From Bacteroidales bacterium (GTDB taxonomy: Bacteria; Bacteroidota; Bacteroidia; Bacteroidales; WCHB1-69), in contig JAFYEU010000092.1 in NCBI GenBank assembly GCA_017544105.1, forward strand, positions 1 to 36,926: a DNA stretch of 36,926 bases, given 5' to 3'. The notes under the pieces were generated by a model, which was given only the letters and a program-made list of their open reading frames with translations, was not told the DNA's origin and ran no database searches. Every line of letters begins with the position of its first letter. The first letter of the stretch is position 1. Shown piece by piece: positions 26,201 through 36,578 of the stretch. The position numbers and the translations under genes were made by a program.

Positions 26201-29200
26201 CCTGTTTTGAATTTCGGCGTTCAACACTCCATCTGCCAAGGACAGAGCTACACCTATACGCTTCCGCAGTCCGATAATATTAACTACACCTGGTCTAACG
26301 GTGCCACGGGCAACGAGTTGACGGTTAACACGGCCGGCACCTATTCCGTGACGGCCACCAACCAGTACGGCTGCTCCACCTCCGCCACCGACCAGCTGAC
26401 GGTTCTGAACACCCCGAATGCTTCCATAGAAGGCTCACTGACCATCTGCCAAGGCCAGACCACCAACCTCAGGGCTTCCGGTGGTGTGAACTATCTGTGG
26501 GATGACGCTTCCACACAATCCTATCTTGCCGTGACCACCTCAGGCACCTATACGGTGACGGTGACGGGCAACAATGGTTGTTCTTCCACCGCCTCAGCCA
26601 CGGTGATCGTCAATCCGACCCCGGTCTTGAACCTCCTCACCAACGAGACCCTCTGCATTGGCAACTCGGTGACCATCTACGCTGTCTCAACTGCGGGCAA
26701 TACCTACAACTGGTCCACGGGTCAGACCACCTCCATCATCACGGTGTCTCCCACCGTGAACACCATGTACACGGTGTTGGTGAGCGATCCCAACGGCTGT
26801 ACAGCTACGGCCAGCACGACCATCCATGTGGCGCAGCTGCCCACCGTCCAGATCTCAGGTCCTCATGCCACCTGCCAGGGTGACACGCTGCTCATGACCG
26901 CTCATGGTGGTCATACCTATCTCTGGAACAATGGCGCTACCACCAACACGAATGCTGTCACCGCTTCCGGTACCTATTCGGTGACGGCCACCGACATGAA
27001 CGGCTGTCAGGGCACTGCCACCCATGATGTGCAGATTAGCGCCATGCCGACGGCCCATATCACCGGCAACCTCAATATCTGTCAGGGCCAGAGCACCACG
27101 CTGAGCGCTCCTGCCGGATATAGCTACCTCTGGTCTGACAACAGCATGACACAGTCTATCACCGTGAATGCTCCGGGCACCTACAAGGTCACTGTCAGCA
27201 ATGCTACGGGGTGTACGGCAGAAGACTCTGTCACTGTGGTCGTGCGCGAGTTGCCCACACTCACCTTCGGCGTGCGTCATGACATCTGCCAAGGACAGAG
27301 CTATACCTATACCTTGCCGCAGCTCTCCAATATCACCTATAGCTGGTCGAACGGTTCTTCCGGCAACCAGCTCACCGTGGATTCGGCGGGCGTCTATACG
27401 GTGACGGCCACCAATGAGTACGGCTGTTCCACGAGTGCCAGCGACATGCTGGTGGTGCATCCGCTGCCCACCCCGGCCATCACGGGTAATACCTCCATCT
27501 GCCGTGGTGAGGTCTCCATCCTGAGCGCTTCCGGTGGCTCCACCTATGTGTGGTCCAACGGCTCCACCTCCCAGGATATCGCCATGTACCCGACGAACAC
27601 GTCCACCTATTCGGTGACCGCAACCTCTGTATATGGCTGTAGTGCCTCCACCTCCACGACCGTGATAGTGAAGGTGCTTCCTTCTATCAATTTCAGCGGC
27701 AACAGCTCCTTCTGTGAAGGTCAGAATACAACCATCATGGCTACGGGTGGTATCAACTATATGTGGTCAACGGGTTCTACCAGCAACTCTATTATCATCA
27801 CCAATCCTGGCACCTACTTTGTGACAGCCACCAACTCGTTGGGCTGCTCCCGTTCGGATTCATTGGTTGTGACGCAGTTGCCGTTGCCGACCATCTCCAT
27901 TACGGGGGATGCCAGTATCTGCCAGGGCGAGACGGTGACGTTGACCGCCACCGGTGCCAGCCAGTATGTCTGGAACACCCAGGATGTGGGCGCTGTGGTC
28001 TCCATGACCCCGCAAACCACGACCGTCTATACTGTGACGGCCACCAATGCGCAAGGCTGTACCAACACTGCCTCCCGTACTGTCGCGGTCCAAGCCCTGC
28101 CGAATGTGCAGATCTCCGGAACCCTGACCCTCTGCCAGGGCCAGACCACCACGCTGACTGCCACGGGCGGCTTCAACTACCTTTGGAATAATGGCAGCAC
28201 CTCCAACAGCATCCAAGCGACGGAGGACGGTAACTACACTGTGGTTGCTACTGCCGCTAACGGATGCTCGAACTCCCAGACGGTGACCTTGACCGTGCAT
28301 CCTGTGCCGGTCATGTCCATCACGGGCAACACCACCCTCTGTGCCAACGAGACGGAGACGCTGACCGCCACCGGCGCGGCTTCCTATCTTTGGAATGACG
28401 GCTCCACGACCGACCATATCACCATCCAGACGGGTGGCCTGTACAGCGTCACCGGCACCAACGACTTCGGCTGCTCCTCTAATGTGAGCACGACCGTCGC
28501 GTCACTGGCCGTGCCGTACGTCTCCATCGTGGGCCAGGCTGACTACTGCGAGGGCTCTTCTACCACCCTCTATGCTTCCAGCACCGCGACCCAGTATCTG
28601 TGGAGTACCGGCGCAACTACCCAGTCTATCGTGGTCAATGACACGCAGAATCAGGTCTACTCCTTGACCGTCACCGCCGACAACGGCTGCCAGAATAGCG
28701 AAAGCCTCCAAGTGAATGTACATGAAACCTATCAGGTCTATCTTACCGATGAGGTCTGCCAAGGACAAACCTATACCAACCATGGTTTCAACCTCCCGGA
28801 ACAGACCGTGGCGGGAGACTTTGTGCACACCCTGCATCTCCAGAGCCAGTTCGGTTGTGACAGTGTTGTCACGTTGCTGCTGACCGTGAAGCCGCTTCCT
28901 TCTATCGTGGGCGACATCTCTGGTAATCCGTACATCATCAGCTATGGTTCCTATATGTACTCGGTCACTGCCAATGATGTGAACCGTTACGAGTGGCGTG
29001 TCACCCATCCTCAGTGGGGACTCACCGACAATAACGTCAATACTGCCTTCTTGCAGATCAACACCAATGGAACGGGCATGCTGACGGCCCGCGTGATCAA
29101 CAATTGCGGCTACACCGAGAAGTCTATCACCATCACCTGCGGCGTGAGTGTGGAAGAGTACACCAACGACTCTCAAATCCTTATCTATCCTAACCCGGTG

Positions 29201-29416
29201 CAGGATGTGCTGACCGTCCATACGGCTGAAGCAACCACCGAGGTGGCTTACGTGACCCTCGTCGATCAACTTGGCCGTACCCTCCAGATGGTGGAGACCA
29301 GCGGCGATGACGTGACCTTCTCCTGTGGCCACTATGCCGCCGGCATCTATTATGTGCGTTGCCAAGATAAGGATCATAACACCATCGATGTGCGTAAAAT
29401 CATCATCAAAAAATAA
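23210..29416 (+). CDS. Giant repeat surface protein with T9SS type A sorting domain
   Basis: A 2068-residue exported surface protein. Residues 1-25 are a signal peptide ending NLSAQ. Residues about 26-578 hold about nine repeats of 50-100 residues with a Cys near the start and the phrase GCDS (or GCDT, ACD) near the end. Residues 579-1840 hold 18 Ig-like beta-sandwich repeats of 68-73 residues. Their pattern is ITG-x3-ICQGQ-x-TTL-x-A-x-GG-x-SY-x-W-x-x-GST, then GTYSVTVT-x3-GCS-x4. A single GCDS repeat follows at about 1841-1896 and a PKD-like segment at about 1897-1980. The C-terminal T9SS type A domain is at about 1982-2068 ([30 protein letters not shown]). It probably serves in adhesion, surface structure or motility, like other giant T9SS cargoes. 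No catalytic domain is visible. It is monocistronic, with leuS 45 bases downstream. Confidence 0.9.
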   Translation: MKSLYKIAAYCLFLLMLTQVNLSAQISRIESTDTVQLSACPNDFPLEHLSFTFNAPGNYQRPVVDLVSRDTTWTLFMVTALENPDTTIELNVCALPIFYENMAILDTGLYAFLFPREVGCDSIVHLHVGYLPSYSVTDTVQATVCSHTLPFILDSEHQFAAAGEYDVAYPTQDGCDSLVRHLILTVTPTPYDTLNFYVCEGNYPLYLDTVRTLENELAWQEVQVGDSTVDPSLFVFQQEGTYVYSFEDTAACPSIYVLNVMTNVFADTIHLDVCDVDIPYSYAGLQLTADTVFVAPVPGCDTTQVVYFAVHPSYHVVRFDTLQICENEIPYDDPVTHLTYLSDAVVEVLTPTVYGCDSLVTYLTIEVVENLTDTVVLYACENTYPFQYGDSLIETEGEYDLYVSDSTRACDIFRHLVVITAPVYHDTLDVVTCTDVPYVFADTVLTESGVYDFVFPTMHGCDSVVTLNLTVLPSEFTFNVCENDMPFVYNGQTFTESGDYELHYSTVVGCDSIVPMHLQVHPVIYNTDTIYHEMCSVDLPLHIFDTVLTQSGLYTFVTPSAVTGCDSVFYYRLVVYQNPNVQILGRTSFCVGSSTTITAQGATSYEWSSGDLTRSITTSYAGTYTVTGTDVYGCSSTAEVTLTSSQVTASITGNRFFCENGSTTLTVSGNEPYTYQWYDGSTTESALITAPGQYAVTVTNALGCTSTIQATVTQYALPTASITGFLSICQGQSTILRANGGVSYQWEDGSTQAILNVTTQGTYSVTVTGNNGCSAAASATVIVNPTPNLTILANEVLCQGQTTSIYAISGAGNTYNWSTGQNTSFITVSPSASTMYTVLVTDANGCTNTASTTISVSQPPTVFINGENSLCQGQTATLSATGGSSYLWSTGSTSPNISVSTTGNYSVTATDVNGCQGNATMAVQVNPLPNANITGNTSICQGSTTTLEAPGGYSYQWSNNSTAQSITVNSSGSYTVTVTSPAGCTKTSSVMVSVHAKPVLNFGVQHSICQGQSYTYTLPQSDNINYTWSNGATGNELTVNTAGTYSVTATNQYGCSTSATDQLTVLNTPNASIEGSLTICQGQTTNLRASGGVNYLWDDASTQSYLAVTTSGTYTVTVTGNNGCSSTASATVIVNPTPVLNLLTNETLCIGNSVTIYAVSTAGNTYNWSTGQTTSIITVSPTVNTMYTVLVSDPNGCTATASTTIHVAQLPTVQISGPHATCQGDTLLMTAHGGHTYLWNNGATTNTNAVTASGTYSVTATDMNGCQGTATHDVQISAMPTAHITGNLNICQGQSTTLSAPAGYSYLWSDNSMTQSITVNAPGTYKVTVSNATGCTAEDSVTVVVRELPTLTFGVRHDICQGQSYTYTLPQLSNITYSWSNGSSGNQLTVDSAGVYTVTATNEYGCSTSASDMLVVHPLPTPAITGNTSICRGEVSILSASGGSTYVWSNGSTSQDIAMYPTNTSTYSVTATSVYGCSASTSTTVIVKVLPSINFSGNSSFCEGQNTTIMATGGINYMWSTGSTSNSIIITNPGTYFVTATNSLGCSRSDSLVVTQLPLPTISITGDASICQGETVTLTATGASQYVWNTQDVGAVVSMTPQTTTVYTVTATNAQGCTNTASRTVAVQALPNVQISGTLTLCQGQTTTLTATGGFNYLWNNGSTSNSIQATEDGNYTVVATAANGCSNSQTVTLTVHPVPVMSITGNTTLCANETETLTATGAASYLWNDGSTTDHITIQTGGLYSVTGTNDFGCSSNVSTTVASLAVPYVSIVGQADYCEGSSTTLYASSTATQYLWSTGATTQSIVVNDTQNQVYSLTVTADNGCQNSESLQVNVHETYQVYLTDEVCQGQTYTNHGFNLPEQTVAGDFVHTLHLQSQFGCDSVVTLLLTVKPLPSIVGDISGNPYIISYGSYMYSVTANDVNRYEWRVTHPQWGLTDNNVNTAFLQINTNGTGMLTARVINNCGYTEKSITITCGVSVEEYTNDSQILIYPNPVQDVLTVHTAEATTEVAYVTLVDQLGRTLQMVETSGDDVTFSCGHYAAGIYYVRCQDKDHNTIDVRKIIIKK
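25361..26413 (+). repeat. Super-repeat block A (five Ig-like units, 351 codons)
   Basis: Residues 718-1068 of the giant protein, with units of 69, 73, 69, 69 and 71 residues. Unit by unit it is most similar to block B, which follows directly. At the DNA level a 21-base identity at 25508-25528 recurs at 26561-26581, and a 20-base identity at 26231-26250 recurs at 27284-27303. Both are offset by exactly 1053 bases. Confidence 0.9.
26414..27466 (+). repeat. Super-repeat block B (five Ig-like units, 351 codons)
   Basis: Residues 1069-1419, the tandem copy of block A with identical unit lengths in the same order (69, 73, 69, 69, 71). Diagnostic units are the one with [11 protein letters not shown] and MYTVLV, and the one with [13 protein letters not shown]. 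Both occur only in these two blocks. Many positions differ, so the duplication is not recent. Confidence 0.9.
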
Positions 29417-29460
29417 AAAACGAATATCCAATCCTTCTAACTCATAACGAATCACAGACA

Positions 29461-32295
29461 ATGGAATACAATTTTCAGGAAATCGAAGCCAAATGGCAAA
29501 AAATATGGAGAGATTCGAAGGTCTACAAAACCGAGATAGACCTGCAGAAGTCTAAGTACTATGTTCTTGACATGTTCCCGTATCCGTCAGGTGCCGGCCT
29601 GCATGTAGGACACCCGCTGGGCTATATTGCCTCCGACATCTACAGCAGATACAAACGCCAGAAGGGCTTTAATGTGCTGCACCCAATGGGCTACGACGCT
29701 TTTGGCCTGCCCGCCGAGCAGTATGCCATCCAGACGGGCCAACAGCCTGCCGTGACTACAGAGCAGAATGTGAAACGTTATCGCGAGCAGCTAGACAAGA
29801 TCGGTTTCGCTTTTGACTGGGACCGTGAATTCCGTACCTGTGATCCCGATTACTACAAGTGGACCCAGTGGACCTTCATCCAGATCTTCAACTCCTACTA
29901 TTGTCGCAAGTGTGACAAGGCCCGTCCTATCGCGGAGCTCGTCGAGGCATTTGCCAAGTCGGGTACCGAGGGCTTGGACGTGGCGCAGACGGAGCCGATG
30001 GACTTCACTGCCGAGGAGTGGAATGCTGCCTCCGAGAAAGAGCAACAGGAGATCCTGATGAACTACCGGCTGGCCTATCTGGCTGATACGTGGGTCAACT
30101 GGTGCCCGAAGCTGGGCACGGTGCTCGCCAACGACGAGGTGGTGAATGGCCTTTCCGTCCGTGGCGGTTTTCCCGTGGAGCGCAAGCTGATGAAGCAGTG
30201 GATCCTGCGCGTCTCAGCCTATGCGGAGCGCTTGCTGGAAGGCTTGGATAGGGTAGAGTGGACCGACTCCCTGAAGGAGATCCAGCGCAACTGGATCGGC
30301 CGGAGCGAGGGTGCCGCCGTCTGGTTCCCCTTGGCCAAACAAGAGGCTTCTGATTGGAAGGATATCTACATGGGCCAATACGATGGTCCTCACCACGAGA
30401 CCGCCTTTGAGATCTTCACCACGCGTCCTGACACCATCTACGGCGTCACCTTCATGGTGCTCTGCCCCGAGCACGAGATGATCGACGCTATCACCACCCC
30501 TGAGCACAAGGCTGAGGTGGAAGCCTACGTCACCTGGGCCAAGAACCGTTCCGAGCGGGAACGCCAAGCCGAGGTCAAGAAGGTGAGCGGTGTTTTCACC
30601 GGCGCCTTCGCCGTGAACCCGATTACCGATGAGCAGATCCCCATCTGGGTCAGCGACTATGTCCTCTCCGACTATGGCACCGGCGCCATCATGGCAGTGC
30701 CCGCGCACGACAGCCGCGACTTTGCCTTCGCCCGCCACTTCAACCTGCCTGTCCGTCAGGTGGTTGCCCCCTCTCTGGAGGAGGTCAGCGATCCTGACAC
30801 GTGGAAGGAGTCTCTGGACAGCAAGACCGGTGTCTGCGTCAACTCAGGCTTTATCACCGGCATGACCGTCAAGGAGGGTGGCAAGGCGATGATTGAGCGG
30901 ATCAAGACGTTGGGTGTCGGCTATGGCACGGTCAACTACCGCTTGCGCGATGCCATCTTCAGCCGCCAACGCTATTGGGGCGAGCCGTTCCCCATCTATT
31001 ACAAAGACGGGATGCCCTATGCCATCCCGGAAGAGGAACTGCCCGTGACCCTGCCCTATGTGGACGAATTCAAGCCTACCGAGACGGGTGAGCCTCCGTT
31101 GGCCCGCGCCCAGAACTGGACCTATAAGGGCTTCCCGATGGAGTATAACACGATGCCCGGTTTCGCCGGCTCCTCGGGTTACTATCTTCGCTATATGGAT
31201 CCCCATAACGCTGAACAATACTTCTCCAAAGAGGCGAACGACTATTGGCAGAATGTGGACCTCTATGTCGGCGGCGCCGAACATGCCACCGGCCACCTCA
31301 TCTACTCCCGCTTCTGGAACAAGTTCCTCTTCGACATGGGCCTTTGCTGCAAGGATGAACCCTTCCAGAAATTGATCAACCAAGGCATGATCCAAGGCCG
31401 GTCCAATTTCGTCTATCGCGTCGTCGGCACCAATCAATATGTCTCCCTCGGACTGAAAGACCAATACGAGACAACCCCGATACACGTCGATGTCAATATC
31501 GTCCATAACGATGTGCTCGACCTGGAGGCTTTCAAACAGTGGATGCCTGAATTTGCCGATGCCGAGTTTATCCTCGAAGACGGCAAGTACATCTGCGGCT
31601 GGGAGGTCGAGAAGATGTCCAAGTCCAAATACAACGTTCAGAATCCCGACGACCTCGTGGAGAAATACGGCGCCGACACCCTGCGTATGTATGAGATGTT
31701 CCTCGGCCCTGTGGAGATGTCCAAGCCGTGGGATACCAATGGCATTGAGGGCGTTTTCCGCTTCGTCAAGAAGTTCTGGCGTCTCTACCACAATGCTGAG
31801 GGCGAATGGATCGTCAGCGATGAGGAACCCACCCGCGCGGAGTTCAAGACCCTGCACAAGACGATCAAGAAGATCGAAGATGATAATGAGAAGTTCTCCT
31901 TTAACACGGCCGTGAGCGCTTTCATGATCTGCGCCAACGAGCTGGCCGAGGCAAAGTGCAATAAACGGAAGATCTTGGAGCCGCTCTGCGTGCTCATCTC
32001 CGCCTATGCACCTCACGTGGCCGAAGAACTGTGGGCTGAGCTGGGTCACACCGACTCGGTGGTGAATGCATCCTTCCCCGCCTATGATGATTCCTATATG
32101 CAGGAGAACGACTTTACCTATCCCGTATCCTTCAACGGCAAGATGCGCCTCAAGATGACCTTCCCGGTGACCTACGGTCTCCAGGAGATAGAGCCGATCC
32201 TGATGGCCGATGCCGGTGTCCAGAAATGGCTCGATGGCAAGACACCTAAGAAAATCATCGTCGTTCCGAAGCGAATCATCAATATCGTGCTGTAA
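29461..32295 (+). CDS. leuS: Leucyl-tRNA synthetase
   Basis: A 944-residue class I synthetase charging tRNA-Leu. HIGH appears as HVGH at residues 48-51 ([15 protein letters not shown]), after the family start [16 protein letters not shown]. The CP1 editing domain includes [16 protein letters not shown] and the [20 protein letters not shown] block with its conserved Asp. KMSKS is intact at 718-722 ([13 protein letters not shown]). The C-terminal anticodon domain ends [22 protein letters not shown], typical of bacterial LeuS. It is longer than the roughly 860 residues of E. coli, as is common in Bacteroidetes. The flippase gene starts 3 bases after the stop. Confidence 0.97.
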   Translation: MEYNFQEIEAKWQKIWRDSKVYKTEIDLQKSKYYVLDMFPYPSGAGLHVGHPLGYIASDIYSRYKRQKGFNVLHPMGYDAFGLPAEQYAIQTGQQPAVTTEQNVKRYREQLDKIGFAFDWDREFRTCDPDYYKWTQWTFIQIFNSYYCRKCDKARPIAELVEAFAKSGTEGLDVAQTEPMDFTAEEWNAASEKEQQEILMNYRLAYLADTWVNWCPKLGTVLANDEVVNGLSVRGGFPVERKLMKQWILRVSAYAERLLEGLDRVEWTDSLKEIQRNWIGRSEGAAVWFPLAKQEASDWKDIYMGQYDGPHHETAFEIFTTRPDTIYGVTFMVLCPEHEMIDAITTPEHKAEVEAYVTWAKNRSERERQAEVKKVSGVFTGAFAVNPITDEQIPIWVSDYVLSDYGTGAIMAVPAHDSRDFAFARHFNLPVRQVVAPSLEEVSDPDTWKESLDSKTGVCVNSGFITGMTVKEGGKAMIERIKTLGVGYGTVNYRLRDAIFSRQRYWGEPFPIYYKDGMPYAIPEEELPVTLPYVDEFKPTETGEPPLARAQNWTYKGFPMEYNTMPGFAGSSGYYLRYMDPHNAEQYFSKEANDYWQNVDLYVGGAEHATGHLIYSRFWNKFLFDMGLCCKDEPFQKLINQGMIQGRSNFVYRVVGTNQYVSLGLKDQYETTPIHVDVNIVHNDVLDLEAFKQWMPEFADAEFILEDGKYICGWEVEKMSKSKYNVQNPDDLVEKYGADTLRMYEMFLGPVEMSKPWDTNGIEGVFRFVKKFWRLYHNAEGEWIVSDEEPTRAEFKTLHKTIKKIEDDNEKFSFNTAVSAFMICANELAEAKCNKRKILEPLCVLISAYAPHVAEELWAELGHTDSVVNASFPAYDDSYMQENDFTYPVSFNGKMRLKMTFPVTYGLQEIEPILMADAGVQKWLDGKTPKKIIVVPKRIINIVL

Positions 32296-32298
32296 GTC

Positions 32299-33759
32299 AT
32301 GGCGGAGATCCAGACTATGAAACAGAAAGACTTTGTGCTGAATCTCTGCATTCTCTTATTTCTCAACCTGTTAGTAAAGCCTATCTGGCTCCTCGGTGTC
32401 GAGGTCGGTGTGCAGAACCAGGTGGGAGCGGCTGAGTATGGCCTTTTCTTCTCAATCTATAATTTCTCCTACATCTTTTATATGCTGCTGGATATGGGTA
32501 TCTGCAGCTATAATAATCGGAGCGTGGCGCGCGACAACCGGCTGCTGGACAGCTACTTGTCGTCTATCATCATGTTGCGGCTGGTCTTGTGTCTCTTCTA
32601 TTTTGTGGTGATTTACGCCATCGCGCTGGTGATTGGCTATCGCGGCGTCCAGCTGAGACTCCTCTTCTGGATAGGGCTTAACCAGTTCCTCAACGCCACG
32701 ATGCTCTATCTGCGCTCCAACGTGTCAGCTCTGATGATGTTCAAGACCGACAGCCTGCTCTCGGTCCTCGACCGGGTGCTGGCCATCCTCTTTTGCAGTA
32801 TGCTGCTCTGGGGACACGTCACCGAACGGCCCTTCCAGATAGAATGGTTCGTGTACAGCCAGACAGCAGCCTATCTCATCGCCATTGCGGTGGCGTTGGC
32901 TGTCGTCCTGAAGAAGACCTCCCTGCGCAAGTTCTCATGGGACCGGGCCTTGTGTCTCAGTATTTTGAAGAAAAGTCTGCCCTTTGCCCTGATGAGCCTT
33001 CTGATGGTGTGCTATTACAGGATAGACTCTGTGATGCTGGAGCGTCTTCTCCCTACGGAAATCGCGACCACCCAAGCGGGTATCTATGCGTCTGCCTTCC
33101 GTCTTCTCGATGCTTTGCTGATTGTCGCCTATCTCTTCTCCGTCATCCTGCTTCCGCTCTTTTCCAGGATGCTGAAAGAAAAGGAGAATATCCAGCCTAT
33201 CGTACGCACCTCCTTTGCTTTGCTATTCCTCTATTCCGTGACGATGGTGGTGATGCTTCTTTGCTACAGAACTCCCGTCATGCAGTTCCTCTATAAAGAA
33301 CATGTAGCGGAAAGTGTCAGCGTCTTTTCGGTTCTGGTATGCGGCCTGATTCCCTATTCGTTCACCTATCTCTTCGGCACGCTGCTGACTGCGAACGGCA
33401 GCATCCGGACCATGAACATCATCTCTGCTGTCGGTATTGGCGTGAACCTGATCATCAATCTGGTGATGATCCCACGCTATCAGGCCGTGGGCGCCGCCAT
33501 CACCAGCCTCTGCACGCTGTCGGTCGTCTCCCTGTTGCAGTGGTTCGTCGCGATGCGCGAACTTCAGGTGCCCCTTAGGACGCTGCCGTGGATTCCAGCC
33601 CTGCTGTTCACCGTTTTGCTGGTGCCGCTGGCCCTCCTCTCCACCCGCTGGCTGCCCGGCAACCTGTTGCTGTCGCTGTCCATCGTGCTGGTCATGGCCT
33701 TCCTGCTGGCCCTCGCCACCCGTCTGCTCCGTTTCTCAGACGCCAAACAGCTGATATAG
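32299..33759 (+). CDS. Polysaccharide flippase-like membrane protein (MATE/MVF-MOP type)
   Basis: A 486-residue membrane protein with about 13-14 hydrophobic segments, arranged as in MOP-superfamily flippases of the Wzx type. The first segment follows a short charged start (MAEIQTMKQKDFVLNLCILLFLNLLVKPIW). Typical phrases are GAAEYGLFFSIYNFSYIFYMLLDMGI, the middle loop LPFALMSLLMVCYYRIDSVMLERLLPTEIATTQAGIYASAFRLLDAL, and the later TLLTANGSIRTMNIISAVGIGVNLIINLVMIPRYQAVGAAITSL. It probably moves an undecaprenyl-linked glycan across the inner membrane, but the glycan is unknown. An internal Met at residue 7 is an alternative start. It is the last gene behind leuS. Confidence 0.85.
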   Translation: MAEIQTMKQKDFVLNLCILLFLNLLVKPIWLLGVEVGVQNQVGAAEYGLFFSIYNFSYIFYMLLDMGICSYNNRSVARDNRLLDSYLSSIIMLRLVLCLFYFVVIYAIALVIGYRGVQLRLLFWIGLNQFLNATMLYLRSNVSALMMFKTDSLLSVLDRVLAILFCSMLLWGHVTERPFQIEWFVYSQTAAYLIAIAVALAVVLKKTSLRKFSWDRALCLSILKKSLPFALMSLLMVCYYRIDSVMLERLLPTEIATTQAGIYASAFRLLDALLIVAYLFSVILLPLFSRMLKEKENIQPIVRTSFALLFLYSVTMVVMLLCYRTPVMQFLYKEHVAESVSVFSVLVCGLIPYSFTYLFGTLLTANGSIRTMNIISAVGIGVNLIINLVMIPRYQAVGAAITSLCTLSVVSLLQWFVAMRELQVPLRTLPWIPALLFTVLLVPLALLSTRWLPGNLLLSLSIVLVMAFLLALATRLLRFSDAKQLI

Positions 33760-33867
33760 AGCGTGATGGTGATGCTCTGAGGAGACTTTGAATCCCTATT
33801 CCACACTTATTTTTAGCTATCTTGCGACAATGTGTATTTTTTACACGGAATGTATTGATTTTTTTTC

Positions 33868-33875
33868 TATTTTTG
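33868..33875 (+). promoter_or_regulatory. Bacteroidetes -7 element of the efflux operon
   Basis: TATTTTTG followed by CGGC, 70 bases before the ATG at 33946, so a leader of about 60 bases is expected. Upstream, GTGTA-TTTTT-TACAC is a 5-bp palindrome that could be a regulator site; this is only suggestive. Confidence 0.6.
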
Positions 33876-33945
33876 CGGCTTTTGAAGAATATCCTATATT
33901 GTTCTCTAATTTATTGATAAGTAGTTTTTTATAAAACATAATAAG

Positions 33946-35319
33946 ATGATGTTGAAAACACAGGAATGTCGAAAATTGCGAAATGGCATGGGTAAATGCT
34001 TGTTGGTTTCCGTGATGTTGTGGGGAATCCTCTGTGTGATCCCCGTCCGTTCGTGTGCCCAAAGTCAGGACTCAGTGCATGTAAATCTTCAGAAAGCGAT
34101 AGAGATAGCTTTGTCGGAGACCCCGACGATGCGCATCGCTGACCGCGATATTCAGATCAAGCAGCAGTACAAGAAGGAGCAGATTGCCTCTCTCTTTCCG
34201 GATGTCTCCATTGCTGCCAACTATAACCGTACACTGTTGAAGCAGCAGATGTCGATGGATATGGGCGGCCAGACCATGAACATCAAGGTGGGCCGTGACA
34301 ACACCTATTCCGTTGGTGCCAACCTTTCGCTTCCTCTGATTGCTCCGGCCATCTGGTCGAATCTGAAGCTCAGCTCCATGGACATCGAGTTGGCACAGGA
34401 GGCGGCCCGTTCCTCCAAGTTGGAACTTGTCAACCAGGTGAAGCAGGCCTATTACATCTATCTGCTGGCCAAGCAGTCACTGGCTGTGCTTGAGAAGAGC
34501 TATGCCAACCTGGAGGCCAGCAATCAGTTGGTGACCAGCTCCTACAACCAGGGCATGGTCTCCGAGTTTGAGAAACTGCGTTCCGATGTGGCCTTGCAGA
34601 ACCAGCGTCCGGCAGTGAGCTCCGCCGCCAAGAGCGTGCGCCTCGCCGATATGCGCCTCAAAGTCCTGCTCGGGATGAACCTGGATGAGCCGGTCATCTT
34701 CGATGGCGACCTGTCGGATTACGAGCAGAGTGTGCTTTCGGCCACGATGCCCAGCGCCCAGGATATCCAACTTGCCCAGAACTCCGCCTTGCGTCAGTTG
34801 GATCTCGGCATTCAGGAGTTGGAGCAGTCCAAGAAGATCATCACCGGGGCCACGCTGCCCATGTTAGCCTTGGCGGGCGCATTCCAGTACTCCGGTATGG
34901 GCGACGATGGACAGAAGTTCAACAATTACCCCTATTCCTATGTGGCCCTCTCCCTGCAGGTGCCCATCATATCCTGGATATCTACCTCTTATAAACTGAA
35001 ACAGTCGGATCTGAATATCGAGAACATGCGCGACCAGCGTTTGGATGCCGAACGTAACCTCCGCGTTGGCGTGCAGAGCTATCTCAACGATATGCAACAG
35101 GCTATCGAGGATATTGCCGCTGACCGCGAGACGATGCTCCAAGCCCAGAAAGCCTACGATATCGCCAAGAAACAGTATGAAGTTGGCATGAACACGTGGC
35201 TCGACCTCAATACTGCCGAGCTTACCCTTACCAGCACGCAGCTTACCTACTGCCAGTCCATCTTCAACTACCTCACCGCGAAGGCCAATCTTGACGCGAC
35301 GCTGGGGGTGGAACAGTGA
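33946..35319 (+). CDS. TolC-family outer membrane efflux protein
   Basis: A 457-residue outer membrane channel component. The signal region is long (MMLKTQECRKLRNGMGKCLLVSVMLWGILCVIPVRSCAQS); the ATG at 33988 would give a more usual signal peptide and cannot be excluded. The mature protein shows two related halves with TolC-family patterns: NLQKAIEIALSETPTMRIADRDIQIKQQYKKEQIASLFPDVSIAANYNRT, then TYSVGANLSLPLIAPAIWSNLKLS. The second half repeats the pattern in SYVALSLQVPIISWISTSYKLKQSDLNIENMRDQR, followed by the EVGMNTWLDLNTAELTLTSTQLTYCQSIFNYLTAKANLDATLG end. It is first in an operon with a membrane fusion protein and an RND pump, so it should form a tripartite exporter. The cargo is unknown. 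Confidence 0.92.
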   Translation: MMLKTQECRKLRNGMGKCLLVSVMLWGILCVIPVRSCAQSQDSVHVNLQKAIEIALSETPTMRIADRDIQIKQQYKKEQIASLFPDVSIAANYNRTLLKQQMSMDMGGQTMNIKVGRDNTYSVGANLSLPLIAPAIWSNLKLSSMDIELAQEAARSSKLELVNQVKQAYYIYLLAKQSLAVLEKSYANLEASNQLVTSSYNQGMVSEFEKLRSDVALQNQRPAVSSAAKSVRLADMRLKVLLGMNLDEPVIFDGDLSDYEQSVLSATMPSAQDIQLAQNSALRQLDLGIQELEQSKKIITGATLPMLALAGAFQYSGMGDDGQKFNNYPYSYVALSLQVPIISWISTSYKLKQSDLNIENMRDQRLDAERNLRVGVQSYLNDMQQAIEDIAADRETMLQAQKAYDIAKKQYEVGMNTWLDLNTAELTLTSTQLTYCQSIFNYLTAKANLDATLGVEQ

Positions 35320-35359
35320 TGAGGCGATGAATAATATTTGAACATAATTCCTTAAACAA

Positions 35360-35421
35360 CCTCGAAGAGGTAAAACGCACGAAGTGCAAATAACCCCGCA
35401 TATGCGAAGCGCAATGTGGGG
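35360..35421 (+). other. Cluster of three hairpins with GAA-type loops
   Basis: Three hairpins follow one another between the tolC-like and membrane fusion genes. CCTC-GAA-GAGG is at 35360-35370 and GCAC-GAA-GTGC at 35377-35387. The third, at 35394-35421, has CCCCGCAT pairing with ATGTGGGG and an inner TGCG-AAG-CGCA stem. The third stem totals 12 bp with one bulged A. No T-run follows, so this is not a standard terminator. It could stabilise RNA ends, set differential expression of the operon, or be a REP-like repeat. Confidence 0.7.
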
Positions 35422-35450
35422 AAACAAGTAAAGAAAAAAATATCTATAAT

Positions 35451-36464
35451 ATGAAAAGAAACATAACCATTTTATTGGCAATCACCCTGTTGGTTGCAGT
35501 CGGTTGCAAGAAAAAGGAAGCCGCCGTCACCGCTGGCGGACAGAAGATGACCATCCGCACGCAGGAAGTGCATGTGGAAGATGTGGAACAGACTTATGAA
35601 TATACTGCCATCGTGGAGGCCAACGCGGTGAACAACATCGCTCCCCTGACGGGTGGCCGTATTGACAGGATCTACGTGGAAGTCGGCGACCGCGTGGCCA
35701 AAGGCAAGGTCCTCGTGCAGATGAACGAGAACAGCCTCAAACAGTCTAAGTCGCAACTTGACAACCTCAAGGCAAGCTTCCAGCGTATTGACGAACTCTA
35801 CAAGGTGGGCGGATGCTCCAAGTCGGACTGGGACGCTATGAAGACCCAACTGGATGTGGCTCAGACCACCTACGACAACCTGCTGGAGAACACACGCCTC
35901 ATCAGTCCCATCTCTGGTGTCATCACCCAGCGTAACTACGACAGCGGCGACCTCTTCGGCGGTCTGCCCGTGGTGCAGGTGCAGCAGATCACGCCCGTGA
36001 AGATGAACATCAACATCTCCGAGACCTTGTTCAAACAGGTGAAGGTGGGCACCCCCGTGACCATCAAGGTGGATGCTTACGGTGAAGAGGAGTTCAAGGG
36101 TAAGATCAGCTTGATCTATCCGACCATGGACGGTGCCACACACACCTTCCCCGTGGAGGTGCAACTGGCCAATGGCGACAGCCGCGTGCGCCCGGGTATG
36201 TACGCCCGCGTGACCATCAACTTCGGCACCCAGAAGCATGTGGTGGTGCCCGACGAGGCTATCTTCCGTCAGCAAGGCTCCGGCAACCGCTACGTCTATG
36301 TGTACAAGGACGGCAAGGTCTCCTTCAACCAGGTTGAGATCGGCCGCCATCTCGGCAAGTCCTACGAGCTGCTCTCCGGCAACGTCCAGGACGGCGACCT
36401 CGTGGCCACCACCGGTCTGGCACGTCTGAAAGACGGACTGGAGGTCAATGTGGAGAATAAATAG
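35451..36464 (+). CDS. RND efflux membrane fusion protein (periplasmic adaptor lipoprotein)
   Basis: A 337-residue adaptor that links the inner membrane pump to the TolC-like channel. Its lipoprotein signal peptide MKRNITILLAITLLVAVGC places the lipidated Cys at residue 19. Characteristic segments are VNNIAPLTGGRIDRIYVEVGDRVAKGKVLVQM (first half of the lipoyl domain), a helical hairpin around QSKSQLDNLKASFQRIDELYKVGGCSKSDWDAMKTQL, and RLISPISGVITQRNYDSGDLF (second lipoyl half). The beta-barrel and membrane-proximal domains follow, with TFPVEVQLANGDSRVRPGMYARVTINFG, VVVPDEAIFRQQGSGNRYVYVYKDGKVSFNQVEIG and QDGDLVATTGLARLKDGLEV. Its stop codon begins a stretch of AT-rich repeat sequence before the pump gene. 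Confidence 0.95.
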   Translation: MKRNITILLAITLLVAVGCKKKEAAVTAGGQKMTIRTQEVHVEDVEQTYEYTAIVEANAVNNIAPLTGGRIDRIYVEVGDRVAKGKVLVQMNENSLKQSKSQLDNLKASFQRIDELYKVGGCSKSDWDAMKTQLDVAQTTYDNLLENTRLISPISGVITQRNYDSGDLFGGLPVVQVQQITPVKMNINISETLFKQVKVGTPVTIKVDAYGEEEFKGKISLIYPTMDGATHTFPVEVQLANGDSRVRPGMYARVTINFGTQKHVVVPDEAIFRQQGSGNRYVYVYKDGKVSFNQVEIGRHLGKSYELLSGNVQDGDLVATTGLARLKDGLEVNVENK

Positions 36465-36474
36465 CCATTGGCTA

Positions 36475-36493
36475 TTAGCTATTGGCCATTTGC
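36475..36493 (-). repeat. Interspersed 19-bp intergenic repeat, inverted copy
   Basis: The minus strand reads GCAAATGGCCAATAGCTAA, matching copy 1 (20992-21010) and copy 3 (36579-36597) at 17 of 19 positions each. With copy 3 it forms an inverted pair bounding an 85-base AT-rich spacer. Confidence 0.65.
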
Positions 36494-36578
36494 CTATATA
36501 GACAAAAGGTAAAGAATCGTAGCAAATAGTCATTGTCAGTTATAATTAAAGATAATATTTTGTAATCAACAGCTAAAA

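Noticed and set aside
24944..28729. Regular repetition that at first looks like a CRISPR array or minisatellite
   Set aside because: The period is about 210 bases, the repeats are diverged at the DNA level and stay in one reading frame encoding Ig-like domains. There are no short identical repeats with unique spacers and no cas genes.
28502..29461. Minus-strand open frame opposite the end of the giant protein
   Set aside because: It lies antisense to the T9SS sorting domain and Ig-like repeats, which are clearly coding, and has no similarity pattern of its own.
33758..33778. Hairpin at the flippase stop codon (AGAGCGT / ATGCTCT) as an intrinsic terminator
   Set aside because: The stem is only 7 bp with a G-T wobble and no T-run follows, so a terminator call is not supported.
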